Source: Capitulum mitella
Taxonomy: Eukaryota > Arthropoda > Thecostraca > Pollicipedomorpha > Pollicipedidae
DNA: 64,000 bases
Direction: 5' to 3'
Assembly (NCBI GenBank): GCA_030062745.1
Contig: CP099839.1
Coordinates: 36,613,293 to 36,677,292 of the forward strand
Shown: one piece after another, positions 24,955-37,185 of the stretch
Layout of the letters: every line of letters begins with the position of its first letter
Numbering within the stretch: position 1 is the first letter of the stretch
Position numbers and translations under genes: made by a program
Notes under the pieces: generated by a model
What the model saw: the letters and a program-made list of their open reading frames with translations, nothing else
What the model was told of the DNA's origin: nothing
Databases searched by the model: none

Positions 24955-27195
24955 TTCGGTCCGAAATTTGTTCCTGATAACGTTTTCAGTACTTGTTGCC
25001 ATAACGAAATTTCTTTAAGTTTAAAAATGTAATTAATTTTCCCCCGATGACGGCATTGTGCAGTTCAATGAACGCCAACGTTCATTGAACTGAGCCCAGT
25101 GTGACGGCAGGCAACGGCTGTACATAGAACACGGCTGAAAAGGGCAAACTGAAAAACCGGAGGACACCGCTCTGAAACGGCGTCAATGTAGAGTCTTATC
25201 ACATCATATGTATTCTAAATTGGCCTCTAGGACTACAGGTTGCACCTTCGTTATCTCGTCCCAAAACACGTCTTGAAGGTGAAACATTCGCTTAAGGCTG
25301 AATTAGTTATTTCCGTGCAATAGCACGAAGTTGATGTGTAGAAAGGCGGGATAAAAGGTCCATTCCCCTCCCAAGCCACTTACCAAAATGCCCCAAATCT
25401 TACAGCTTGCTAGTCCATCTGTCCTAGCATTTCTGTCAGCATCTTTGCGTTTTTGGTCACGATCGGTACCTGCTCGAGCAGAAACCGCCTACAGTACTCA
25501 ATGTCAACACGTTATGCCTGCAAATCCACTTATGGCCTTGGACGTGAAAACGCGAACAGCAACAGCGCTAAACCAAGGACCAGGTCAGCCAATTGATGTC
25601 ATTGATGTGAAACACATGTATCATTTCTACGGTTAATAATACGGCAACCTAGGGACACCAAAGAAGTGATCTGTACTTTCCGACAACTTCGCGATCGGTG
25701 TTGTTTGTGGCAGATGTTCACAACTGTTGACGCATTTCGGACTAGGGAGCAGCTTTGCTTCTTTGCTTCGGCCGGACACGACGAAGGAACATGCGCACTC
25801 TGTCCAGTCGACGCAATGAGCAGTCCCCACGAAACTGTGACCGCCTTTTGCAAACACGTGTATGCCATTTGCCACCAGTGTCGGCGTCTCACATTCGAAT
25901 TATGTTGTCATGCAGTCATGGTATGTCAGATGCCTTCGAATATACATGCAGCCGACAGCTAACCTGGCCCAGGGAATGGGCTTCAGTGTGTCCACAAATA
26001 CAATCAGTGATGTCCCGTTTCGGGGGAAACGCAGCGCCGCCAAACACGCGTAGAATCAATCCTTTTAAAGAAAACCTTGTCGGTTGTAGAATGCTTTCAC
26101 TGAAATATATTTTGAATTACATGGCTTCGTTTTCGCGCACACCACAACGCAGACGCAGCTTCCGACGTGGCATATGCATTCGCAGAGGCATAGCTCTCGA
26201 AAGCATGAAAGCCCTGTATTTCAGCTCTCCAGTGTACTTTGACAGAGCGGCAGGACCAGCAGCAAAAGACCGGAGGCCGGCCGGCCCAAATCCTCGTTCA
26301 CCAGAACTGCTCTAATGGGAATTTGATCTGCAATTTGCTGGAAATTTGCGTAACTGTTCCACGAATTACCAGCCGCCTGAACGAAAAACCACATGGTCTG
26401 TTTGTTTTATACGGCAGTGTACCAATAACCACTGTGACTCAGCGTGCAGCGTCACGTGACAGTCAAGCCGTGACAGTGCCCTGCGTAGGCACCAAGGTGA
26501 TGAGTGAAGCAATCTGAATACCGTTTGAATAGTGTCATTTGGCTCGCCACATTGTGTTGAGGTGGCACAGCTCCGTGTCTGGTTTTGCCCGATGGCGGTG
26601 CGTGTGGATTTCGGCCACACCGGGCGCTGGCGATAAACTACTGCTGTCTTATCAGTGAGTCGTAACCAGCGTGCTCCACAACGCCGACCGGAGGAAAAAG
26701 CTAATGGAGTGTAATTTCTCGAACGAAATATTTCATGGTTTATAAGCAAACGTTACGTAAAATGGGCTTCTTGTAACTAGAACGAAAAGCACAGCAGCGT
26801 CATTCTGAAGTTCTCATCCCCGGAACCTGCTGCTAAGCCTGCCACTTGCTAAGAAACAAAGGACACTGACCGAAACGCTGAACAACATGCGAAAATGCCT
26901 TTATATTGTACTACACCTGCCTTCAAGGATCGCAACTATCACACTGAACATTACCGTCAACGTCCACATATTCGGGTTGTTTCTTCGACACATCTCATGG
27001 CTTCCCCCGCAGACCTTGGTGACGTCACGTCCCACCATGTCCGCGGGTGTACAGGCGGGGAAGCACCAGCGCAGACTGACACCAGCGCGCGGCACCAGCC
27101 CACAACTCCGGCCAGACGTGGACGCTACGTGACCTACGATGACTATGAGAGACCGTTCGGGACGGCGGGAACTGGGCTGACGGCCGGTCCCCGGC
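24955..27195. other. Intergenic space between two convergent genes
   Basis: No recognisable exon. The stretch contains a perfect 14-bp inverted repeat at 25061-25092, and only short ORFs without family features. The 3' UTR of ASH2L must extend leftward into it. Confidence 0.5.
25061..25092. repeat. Perfect 14-bp inverted repeat, 4-nt loop
   Basis: CAGTTCAATGAACG (25061-25074) is followed by CCAA and the exact inverse CGTTCATTGAACTG (25079-25092). It lies downstream of the reductase poly(A) signal. Its function is unknown. Confidence 0.9.
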
Positions 27196-27222
27196 GGGGG
27201 CGGGGCGGGGGCGGGGGGGGGG
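27196..27222 (+). other. G-quadruplex-type G-run cluster
   Basis: Four G runs (5, 4, 5 and 10 G) are separated by single C bases, a textbook intramolecular G4 pattern on the plus strand. It lies 38 bp beyond the ASH2L stop, so it appears as a C-rich tract in the ASH2L 3' UTR and as G-rich RNA in any plus-strand read-through transcript. Confidence 0.75.
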
Positions 27223-27260
27223 CGGCGGCGGGGGGCCTCCGACCGTTCTGACGGCGGCCG

Positions 27261-30200
27261 TCACAGGTCGATTCGCAGCTTGCCCTCGTGCTCGGTGAGC
27301 CAGGCGATGTCGGCCATGGCCTGCTGGACGGCGTGCTCCTCTGCCCGCTCCGACATCTGGCGGCGGACGACAGGCCGGACACGGTCACCCCCACAGCTCG
27401 CCGCTCACGTCGCCTCTGTACTCGCTGTCACGCATGCAGAATGGAAGGTTTGACGTAGCAGTATAACTCTTGTCATAATTGTAGGGACTATCGACTTCGT
27501 GGAGTGAAATACCTACACAGAGTTTTTACCAGTTTGGATTCCATCTGTCGTTAGGTGCTGACTGGTGCCGAGAAGCGTTTCATGATGCTGACAGTCTATG
27601 GCTTTCAGCCGGGCAAGCGTACCGACGCGAAAGCAGATCGAACTGGACTGGACTCGAAATCACCACGTTGTGTTTCGTACACATGAGAGCGCATCTGATC
27701 CAAGGAAGCTATTCTATGGATCTCCTATCTCTTGTCTTTTAAGGTCAATCCTGTAAAGGCCACTCTCTGTAGCTCTTATGGATGCCACTGATGGTTGCTC
27801 CCATCAAAAGAACTGCCATTATGAATACCCTCTCTGTGCGACACATCTGTACAAGGTGCTTCCTGGAGGTTCCTTTCCAGGCGCCTCCCCGATGTCATTA
27901 CAATGGCGTCAGTCCATTACACGGTATTACCATTCGAGAATGCCTCTGTGGATTCCACCCACCGCTGAATACCCAACCGTGCAGGTCATTCCATTATCCA
28001 TGCAAATGTGTCCTTTCCACGCACACGAATCACATGCTCATGCTTTCCATGCCCACTTCGCCAATGACATCCTCATAACGTCATCACTGATTTCGCATCA
28101 CACATGAATTAATCCTTTTTTAGGCATGACCGATGTTACATTAAGCTCATCCTGCTCGCCATCCCAGTGCCGGAACATGCAATGATGGTGAGATGCGGCG
28201 AGGACAAAACCAGGCCACTCGGGAACCTCCGCCGCTGAAGCACAACTTAAACAAAGCCCGAAGCTGAGCCGGCGGACGCGGCGGCACGAGACGCCGCCCG
28301 TCACCACATGACCTCACCGCCGCCGACCAGACTCCATCAGCCTCGACAACCAGACGACGCAGACGCCGAGAGAGAGAAAGAGAGTCCGAGGCGGAGCGCA
28401 AGCGCAACACTCACCGGCCGGAACTTGGTGTCGCGCGGCGGGTGTTTGAAGTTCGGCCCGAAGTTGACCGTCACCGTGATGCCGCGGTACACGGACACGG
28501 CCGGGTAGTAGTCAGAGCTAGAACGCAGCGGTCACGGCCAATGACAACAGCCGAACGCATGACGCAAGGCCACGGCACGAACAAACAAGTTACGCGGTCA
28601 TGGTTGGGGTAATCATGACACACAGCGACGGCCAGAAAAACAGTCACAGTCGCGACCACAGCAACACGTCACACAGCCACGACCTGGGCAAACAAGACAC
28701 AGTCACGGTGCGTGCATACATGTCACACAGTCTTGGCAGGGACACACATGTCACACGGTCACAGCAAGGAAAACAAGTCACACAGTTATAATCGGCAGCA
28801 GCAGAGCCAAGTCACCCTGTCACGGCAGGGACACGCTTCAGTGACGGGCCGTCACACCTAAATCCAACGCATCACACAATCACAGCCGAGGCAGCAGAAA
28901 CATCACAGGCCCTGTCACGATCCGCACAAACATGGCCTTATAGCATGGCACAAACATGAGCAGTCCCGCCCAATATCGGCTGGGTCGACAAGTCATTCGG
29001 CCACGGCTGAGACAAACAAGTCAACCCGTAATTAAGTCACTGTGGGGACGACAGACTAACACTCACGGACTGTGTGACATGAAGTGAATCCTTTGAGTAC
29101 TGTGGATGCCGATGGCTTTGGCTAGATGGTGAAGCCGTCTAAAACCATCAACAAAAGAGCAAACAAGACTTACAGCAAACACAAATATACCATTGTGCAC
29201 AGATGAAGCTTAGTGATACAACCAACATAGGCGCAGCCAAGGGGACCGGGGGGAGGCCGCCCCCCTTAGGCCCGCATTTTTTGTGAAAACCATTGCACAT
29301 CGTCTTCCTGGCAGGCCGTTTTCGCATACGTTCAGTTCACAATGAGTTACGCCCTCCCCCCTTAGAAAAATCCTGGCTGCGCCCCTGACAACCAATTCCG
29401 TGGGCAGTTTGAGCAGCACACGCCGCCGTAAACATCCGAGGCCAACACAGGCGGCGCAGTTAAGCCCACAATCAGGCCAATTTATCATAAATAACGCACA
29501 CACCTAATCAACTTCGTTTGTCGGGGGTACATGACAATGGAGCAAGACCATGAACGCAGATTACTTTATCTCGCACCGGCCCGGTCCTTAGTCGACGCCT
29601 GACGTCAAACAGCATTGCACCAATGTGGCCATCTAGTCCAAAGCCACGCTTGATAAAGATTATCTCAGCCACGCGGAAAAGGTCAAAAAATTCATGTGTA
29701 ACGATAATAGTCACGCCAAAGCAGTCCGCCTCAAACAGAAAACACATATGTTGTTCTTCATAATCCCAAAAGAAATGTTCCAACCAAATCCAAAGAACGA
29801 GAATGCACACGAAAAACAGACTACATGGCAGATGCAATCAAAGCCACGCAACTTTTTGGCAATGGTTCATGCAATGAGAAACTCTACCTACATTCCAAAC
29901 AGCACCTCTCCTAACATCCACAAGGTATCTCTACCAACAAAACAGTGGTTTCGTAACCAGGACACTACAACGCTAGTGACCCTCTGTTTCATACATTCAG
30001 GCCAATTTCAACATCCCTATATTACACGATCGACGGGCAATGCTGTTTGTTTTTTATAACTGTAGGCTGAGACGACGACAGAAATCAGAATGAAGAAAAA
30101 TATATCCACAATATTGCTGCTTATCTTTTTTTATTGCCGAAGGCTAGGCTGACAATGACAGAAATCAGAACGGATGGAATGTACCAACGTCATATTCTGG

Positions 30201-33200
30201 TACTGCTAAAAGGGGTGGCAGTAAGTTTCTCATCATTATTAATACATTGATTTCATCAAAACTCTGCAAAATAGCGCAATGGAGAAAAAACGAAACAAAG
30301 GCTTTCACCCCATTATGCAAGCACTGCAAAGTGTATGCACAAATCGCTAGCTGAACACAAACCTTAAATCGTATGGATTCACGCAAGAGGACTAGAACAT
30401 CAATTTCCAATCCAATATTCGTTTACGCGTTGCAAATGAAAAAGGATGGTGTGGGATGCCACTTATAAAGTCAACACATCTGGAGCCATGACATGCATAC
30501 GAGCAACCACAGACGAAACATAGTCATCGAAGTCAGCTACCAACACTAGGATCTGTCATATCTTAAAAAAGACCATAACAATTACATAAAGACGACTTTA
30601 GTCTTTGCTTCATCGCCGTCTCTTAAACACGCGCAGTGGAAGGGGGTTTCGCGTTAACGAGCACTGGAAGGGGGGCCAAAAAGTGCCCCCCTCCGATCTC
30701 GGCAACGGAAAGAGCTCGACACAGGGCAAGGCCATAACGATTTACACTGTGTGCAATTTTTATAACCCTAGATCAATATCTTCAAGGTCAAATCGGGTGG
30801 AAAAGGTCAACTTTTGACGCCTCTTCGGCCCGTACAGGCCATTCCATACAACTTTTCGAACGAAACGGGAAAAGGGTGTTTGGCCGTTACAACGAGGCAT
30901 ACGACAACTTCCATCCACTTGGCGTCTTTTGAGTGTAAATAAGGGCGAAACACGTATCTTTTGGCGTATTTTCAGTGATGGTAGTTAACATCCATACATT
31001 TGGTCATCTCCAGCGTTTCTATTTATGTATGTACGTTCATACGTATATATGTATATACTTGTGTATCACTGTGTCAACGTGTTTTTATTAGGGTCTTTGA
31101 ATGCATATTTCATACAAACTGGCATATTGCAAAGCACATCTGGACCAGGTCACAAAACAGTTGCCCTAGACCTTTGATGACGTTGACCCGAAATGACCCT
31201 GGTATATATGTAAGCGTATCCATGTACGTAAACGTGTTTTTACAACGGTCTTTCAATGCATATTTCATTTTTGTTGTTGTTTATTTTTTTAGGTTAGCGT
31301 TTTCGTGGTTGCTTGCCGACCTTCTCCACCTGGTATTTAAGTATCAATGCATTTTTATTTCATACAAACCGACAGGTTGCAAAGCAAATCTGGATCAGGT
31401 CACAAGCTGTTCGACCTTGACCTTTGATGACCTTGACCCTTACTGACCCTGGCTTTGGTCTTGGTACATCCATTACTTATGCCCAAATGACGTCGCGTGA
31501 TTGTGCTCAAACGGTAATCTTGGGTAGAACGCCGGTTCTTTCACAAAGTTCCCGTCAGCGACAACCATCGTTTTCGTTATGGTTGCCTGACTTCAAATGC
31601 TTGAAACTTCAAAAATTTCCGGCCGATTTCCGATTTTTCTGCGTCATTCGACGAGTTATTCATTTGCCAAAACCAGGTGGGGGGGGGGGCACAAAAAGAC
31701 CCCCTTCCAGTGCGCGTGTTAAAAGACAACATAAAACGTCAGGCTGCGTATGGCACTAATCATCGGGACAAAACTTCTTTAACTCTTCATGTTCGCTGTC
31801 CAATGTGTTATACCACTGAGAGATTCGTTTCTTAAACGTTCCGGTACAAATGAGATGACATCAAACCACCATTTAGATACAACCCGAACGCAAAAATTTC
31901 ACTAACTGCGATATTGCAGGCAACCACCTTTGTGCGCATTACTTTTATTGACTGACATTCGTGCTTTACACGTTTCAAGTAACATGAAACACTAGACATC
32001 ATTCCGGCTGAAGCCAACCATGAGTTCCGAACAATGCGTGACGCTAGTTCCATTTAAAGTCCGAGGCAGGGCAGAGTTGCATCGTGTTTAAAAATGTACC
32101 GCGCATCGCAGATGTTCCTCACCCGTACAGATTTCTGAACGCCTGTCCCTGCAGTTTGCCATTCTTATAGAAGCCAATGTAGGCGCCGGGCACGGGTTGC
32201 AGCTTTTCCAGCGTGCCGGGCACGTCATCCTTCTCCTCGAAGTAAAGGTGAGATTTGGACTTGATGAGCGGCTGGAAGCGGATACACAGTCGCCTAAGTG
32301 CTGGCCAAGACGATCCGGACATGCAGGAGAGACACTGGCCCTCTCCAGTAGCATCCTGCAGACATTACACTTGTGACCAACGCAAGTACATCCGGTTACT
32401 GACTCAGGATCTTTTGTTACGCCGCATCGAGCGTTATGGTTCGGTGCTGAGTAACCTCAGTGAAATTTGTGCGGACAATCAGACGCCAGCTCGCGTCTCG
32501 CGGCCCGACGACCGACGCCCTAACCGTTTTAATACCCTGCCCCGACTCAGCACACATCATCACATCAACTCAGCTACGAGTTCGATATAACTGTGAAGTT
32601 TTACCACCTTTTGGCCCCCGACGTCTCAAGCATTTCTTCCATCTCGTCAGTGATAGGGTGTCGACTGAACCAACCAACAACCACCATCGTAACTTCTCAA
32701 CATATGGCACCTCAGGACTGGTGTCAGTGCATTCCATTACATCGCGCTAGGAGGCCTTTCCCATCCTATCCTATCCTAATGCATCCTAAAACAACTGCTT
32801 TGTTGCATCGTATGTTTCGGAGCCACAGTATTATGGCAAGCTTACGAAAACCGGGTCCGCGCTGTTTTCCCGCGCGCCAAACATCTTCACTGGACCGCTC
32901 CTTCACTGGTCCCCCCCAACACCACCACCAGCCACCACCGGCTGCTGGCCGGTCCTGACCCCAGACGCCGGCACGCTGCGGGGCCCACCATGGTCCGAGT
33001 CGTGACCGGCCGGCAGCGAGAGGTACCTTGTCTTTGTAGCTGTCTGGCAGGCGGGCGGGCACGGCCGACTCCGGCAGGTGGATCAGGATGCCGAGCACGT
33101 CACCCTGCTGGTAGCCGGTGCTCAGGTGGCGCCCGCGCGCCTCGTGGAACACCGTGCCTTTCCTGCCGGGCCGGACAGTCGACTGTCAGAACACAATCCA

Positions 33201-35578
33201 CGAGGACGGAAACACCTCGTCAAACTCCGCGCCTTTCCTGCCTGGCCGGACAGTCTAAAGTATGGTCGTGCAGCCACAGAACGAACACATCACATCCATA
33301 CATATATCTCAGTCTGCTTAACGTCTTTGAAAACAAAGGTCACCACAGCACGTCTGAACCGGAGATGCGCCAACATCCCATCTAAAAACGCATCCTGCCC
33401 AAAACAAAACATGCAAATCACCCCCGAACGGTCCTCCCGCCTGCACGAAGACAACCCGGGAGCTATCAAACCAGACATCACAGGTCGGAACAGCACTGCC
33501 ACCCTAGGCAGCAGTACCAGCACTGCCAATCCGGGGACAGGGCGGATGCCGGCCGCACCTGCTGCGCCACGAGTAGCCGAACTTGTCGTATCCGAGCGGG
33601 GCGTTCAGGTTGGCCAGCGGACCGGCCCAGCCGATACGGCAGTGGGCGCCGCTGGGCTGCGCCGAGATCGTCGCCTCCCAGTACCAGGTGCCGCGCCGGA
33701 CCGCGTGCGTGGCGCGCACCAGGCAGTAGCCCTTGTCGCCCGTCACGGAGAGACGGTCGTCCGAGATCTTCAGGCACTGGGCCCTGGCGGCGACGGGTTC
33801 GGGTCAACACTAGAACCGTGTGGCGACTCCGCGACACAGAGCGCGCGTCCCGCTTCACGGTCAGTCAGGTGCTCTGCACCAGTCGCGGCTCCTGACAGCA
33901 GGGGGTGGCACAAGTCCCGCCACTCCCACAGCGAGATCGGCACGCACCACTGGTGAGCCCCCACGCAACACAGATCCCTGACACGGCGCCCCAGGAGTGA
34001 GGGCGTCACGCACCTGTCGTGCAGCGCCAGCAGGACGGCGGCCGGACACTGGGCCCTGTGCAGCCAGCCGGGGATCGGCCGGCCGCCGCTCTCTGACGAC
34101 TCATCAAACTCCTGCCTGTGCCACGGCGCACCACCGTCAGTCACAGACGTCACAACGGCAACTGACCCCACAGCCACAAGATCCCAAACACACGCCGCAA
34201 ATGCAGCTTTTGCTTTCACTGAATAGTCATTGCGACAAGTGGAATATTTTTCGTCATTCTATTAGACAGCTGCTGCAGAATAAAGCAAACACAGACAGTC
34301 CTGATGATTCAGACAAAGAAACTGCAGTTGATGGCTAAACAAGTCAATAAGTACCAATGTCACCACCGCAAATGGCCAATGCTGGCACAAATATAGTAAA
34401 CAAGTTTCAACAGCCACTCCGGTGCAATGCCAGGGAGGGCGACTGACCTGAAGGGCGCGTGCGGGTCCGGCTCCGTCAAGATGTAGCGATAGCCGTCCTT
34501 GTTAAACGGATGGTCCAGCGGATAGCCGTGAAGTTTTTGGACCGCACCCTCGCTGCGCGCCTTCTTAGACCCAGCCGACTGCTCGAGGACCTTGCGCTTG
34601 GGACCACGTGACTTCACTGCTGGAGTGGGCACATAATGCACAGTCGGCAGATGTTTTACATTGAGACAGGATCGACATAAGCCACTTCTTCGTCAATGGC
34701 AGGACGGACAGCGACGAGTCATGGGTGCCTTTGCTCAAATGTTCGGGTCCATGGGCTCCGCCTCAGAGTGCACACATGCACGGCTGGGATAAATCCCTTC
34801 AGAAAGTGGTGAAATCTATTCCAGCCACACGCAAGGTTAGCTGCAGGCAAACTGTCCCTGAATGACGAATACCACATCCAAATCAATTAAAACCAAACAC
34901 GACAAAGCCCTTGGAATAGAACTGAGCCAGCCTCCATCGTGCGGGCCGCCCGGCGGCGGCCGGTGATTGCCACAAGTCCGAGTTAAGAGATACCTTCGTT
35001 CTGACGCTGCTTCAGCTGGTCGTAGTTCGGCCGGATCACCGACAGGTCGGTCTGCCGCAGCCCATACAGCGGGTGGCAGGCGCTCGTGCTGCCATCCGGG
35101 GCGCTCTCCTCGCAGCGGAACAGCCCCGACGAGTCCTTGGCGAGCGTGCGCTGAATCTGCCCGTCAGGGATGACGGTTACAGAGAGCGCCACGATCGTGC
35201 CGTGACACGGAGCACCGAGGCCAGGCCGTGATATCGAGAACCGAGACAAAGCAGTGGCATCGAACACCGAGACAAAGCCGTGACATCGAACACCGACACA
35301 ATGTGACGTCGTGACATCGAGCACCAAGGCAAAGTCGTGACACTCAGCATCAAGCCATGACATTGAGCACCAGGATAAAGCTAAGATGGCAGACTCCAGG
35401 TCGAGGTCAACATAATGCAGAGCTATCTAACTGTGCACTAACACAGGAAAGAAACAACAAATGAGAATGACAAAACATGTAAAAATATGCACACAGGAAG
35501 CAATTTTCAGGGGATAAAATCTAAATGTCTTTCAAAATGGGCTAACTCATCAGGAGAAAGAATAAGAGATGGTCAGGT

Positions 35579-35641
<63 letters not shown>

Positions 35642-35662
35642 ATGTAATATATAATTATATAT

Positions 35663-35695
<33 letters not shown>

Positions 35696-37185
35696 CCACA
35701 AATCACCATCAACTAAACACCTGTAAAAAATACACATGACCATGAAACAATGACAATGATGCATCATGGGCATCATACATCACAACTCATTAGTAACAAA
35801 TGCCTAGCTGAGCAGAAAAATTGGCCTGCCTGAAGAGAAACAAAGGGAGTACTAGCCATACAAAATTAAAAATAAAATAGTGACCATTGCAGCTCATCTT
35901 CTTTGCCTGCAAGAAGTTAGTCAACCACTGTAACTAAAAAAATTCAGCACAGTTAGCCTATTCAACAAGTGATATTTCATCAGATAGTCTAAGACTGCCA
36001 GAGGGCAACATCACCAACCGTCTGTTTCCAGCTCTGAGTGGTGCGGCGTGCCATCGTCGTCATGCCTTCCCAGTGCATCTCTATCCAAGGCACAATGTCC
36101 TTGGCTAGTGAAAATAAGACCCTGCCATCCTCCTTTGAAGCAGCTTGCTGCAGGTTTGCCAGTGCTGTCACACACATCTGGCTGGACTCTGTAGGGATGG
36201 ACAGACTTTGTTGTTTGTCGAGAAATGGAAATGTTCTGAAGAAGACAACCCAAAATCAGTTTTTACAAGTGATCGACTTGAAGCCAGAGCATGCCAGGAA
36301 ACCTACCAGAAGATTACAAGCACTGTTAGCTGCAAACTAATGCAAGTACTAGTCAAAACCAGGCATTGAAAGAACACTGCCAGCTTCATGCTACAAAGTG
36401 TCACTTTCATATGGTTGGATCAAAAGATGACAGCATACCTCCTTCTCAGATGAGAATCAAGTAAGATCAGGAGGCTACTTATCAGATGAGAATCAAGTAA
36501 GATCAGGAGGTATCAACATTAAAATGAGCTTTTGGAGCTGATACATACGGGCCTGGTGCTTCTTGAAGGTCTCGAGTCCTGTGTTGGAGCAGTTGCGGCA
36601 TGTAAAAGTGTAATTAGCCAAGAATGGCACCAGCTTTCCCAGCTGGTAGGAAATGCAAGATTCATGGTGAAACTGCAGGCATCCACTACACTGAAGTTCT
36701 ACGATGTTTAGATTTCTTCCTTTGCCACTGTAAACAAATTTCCCCAGGGAGGGATTTCAGCAAGTACACAAGAGCTAGTATACTTACAACTATGGCCAAC
36801 CCAATTTCTGTCCACTGACATGTAATCTTATGATAAAATAACAACTTCTAGCACCCTCCTTGCAGCCTATTTCAAATTCCATATACCAAAGTCAATATTT
36901 CAATCCTGAAACAAACTCCTGGGACTTCAGAACAACAGTGAAAACTAAACAGTAACAACCACACACTCAAAAACATTACATGCATGACAGGATGTAAAAG
37001 AGATCAACACCTTAAAAAACAAAACACCATAGAACTGCTGACAAAGAGGAGAAACTGGATCTTTATGAATGTGGAACAGACCACTATTACCAGTATCCAC
37101 ATGATGTGAACTCTTCTTTCTGGTCAGTACTGTATGCAGAATGTTTTTCTACACCATCACCAGAATCTTCAATGCCTGATTTCAT
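27261..37185 (-). CDS. ASH2L: ASH2-like, core subunit of COMPASS/MLL histone H3K4 methyltransferases, 11 exons, 529 aa
   Basis: ASH2L joins WDR5, RBBP5 and DPY30 to activate SET1/MLL enzymes in the nucleus. Exons in transcript order: 37185-37091, 36727-36549, 36188-36019, 35156-34994, 34619-34448, 34115-34014, 33783-33559, 33162-33027, 32271-32123, 28517-28415, 27356-27261. They sum to 1,590 nt with all phases matching. Order: atypical PHD finger with C29, C32, C45, C48, H53, C56, C75 and C78 ([13 protein letters not shown]), winged-helix region ([17 protein letters not shown], about 95-200), a Lys/Arg linker (GPKRKV), then SPRY ([56 protein letters not shown]). The C-terminal helix [14 protein letters not shown] corresponds to the DPY30-binding segment. 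An in-frame TAG precedes the chosen ATG. The exon 3 donor is the weak GTTGGT, chosen because it keeps phase and family alignment (WKQT-IQRTL). Confidence 0.93.
28520..29045. repeat. Degenerate GTCACACAGTCAC minisatellite in ASH2L intron 9
   Basis: About 500 bp of loosely repeated units such as GTCACACAGTCACGGCAGG, GACAAACAAGTCAC and their variants, with a period near 30 bp, start right at the upstream side of ASH2L exon 10. They form the acceptor-proximal part of the 3.6-kb intron 9. Confidence 0.6.
29226..29387. mobile_element. MITE-like element, CAGGGGCGCAGCC termini, copy 2
   Basis: This 162-bp block starts CATAGGCGCAGCCAAGG and ends TCCTGGCTGCGCCCCTG, forming terminal inverted repeats. 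Internal sequence (TTTTTGTGAAAACCATTGCA, CGTTTTCGCAT, CAGTTCACA.TGAG) is shared with 7147-7305 in the same orientation. It lies within ASH2L intron 9. Confidence 0.7.
30654..31722. mobile_element. Second TTAA-flanked non-autonomous element, in ASH2L intron 9
   Basis: A TTAA at 30654-30657 is followed by CGAGCACTGGAAGGGGGG..GTGCCCCCC. A TTAA at 31719-31722 is preceded by the inverse (GGGGGGGCACAAAAAGACCCCCTTCCAGTGCGCGTG). TTAA target duplications suggest the piggyBac superfamily. A further, nested-looking end (TTAA plus ACACGCGCAGTGGAAGGGGG) sits at 30623. The inside has two internal direct repeats (about 31078-31205 and 31228-31268/31360-31455, each ending in TTTGATGAC.TTGACCC) and no transposase frame. 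Confidence 0.6.
33141..33255. repeat. 75-bp-period tandem duplication covering the ASH2L exon 8 acceptor
   Basis: Bases 33141-33180 and 33216-33255 are near-identical 40-mers (CTCGT..AAC.CCG.GCCTTTC then CTGCC.GGCCGGACAGTC). Each contains the acceptor and first exon bases read on the minus strand. The inner copy at 33162 is the functional exon 8 boundary. The outer copy is a decoy that would read into a stop within one short exon. Confidence 0.8.
35190..35380. repeat. GTGACATCGAACACCGAGACAAAG minisatellite in ASH2L intron 3
   Basis: Six or seven degenerate copies of an about 30-bp unit (GTGACATCGA.CACCGAGACA with variants) start shortly above the acceptor of ASH2L exon 4 (exon boundary 35156). 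Confidence 0.75.

Noticed and set aside
32990-33956. Long plus-strand ORF of 292 codons
   Set aside because: It is the complement of ASH2L SPRY exons 7-8 and the intron between. The minus strand carries the conserved protein.
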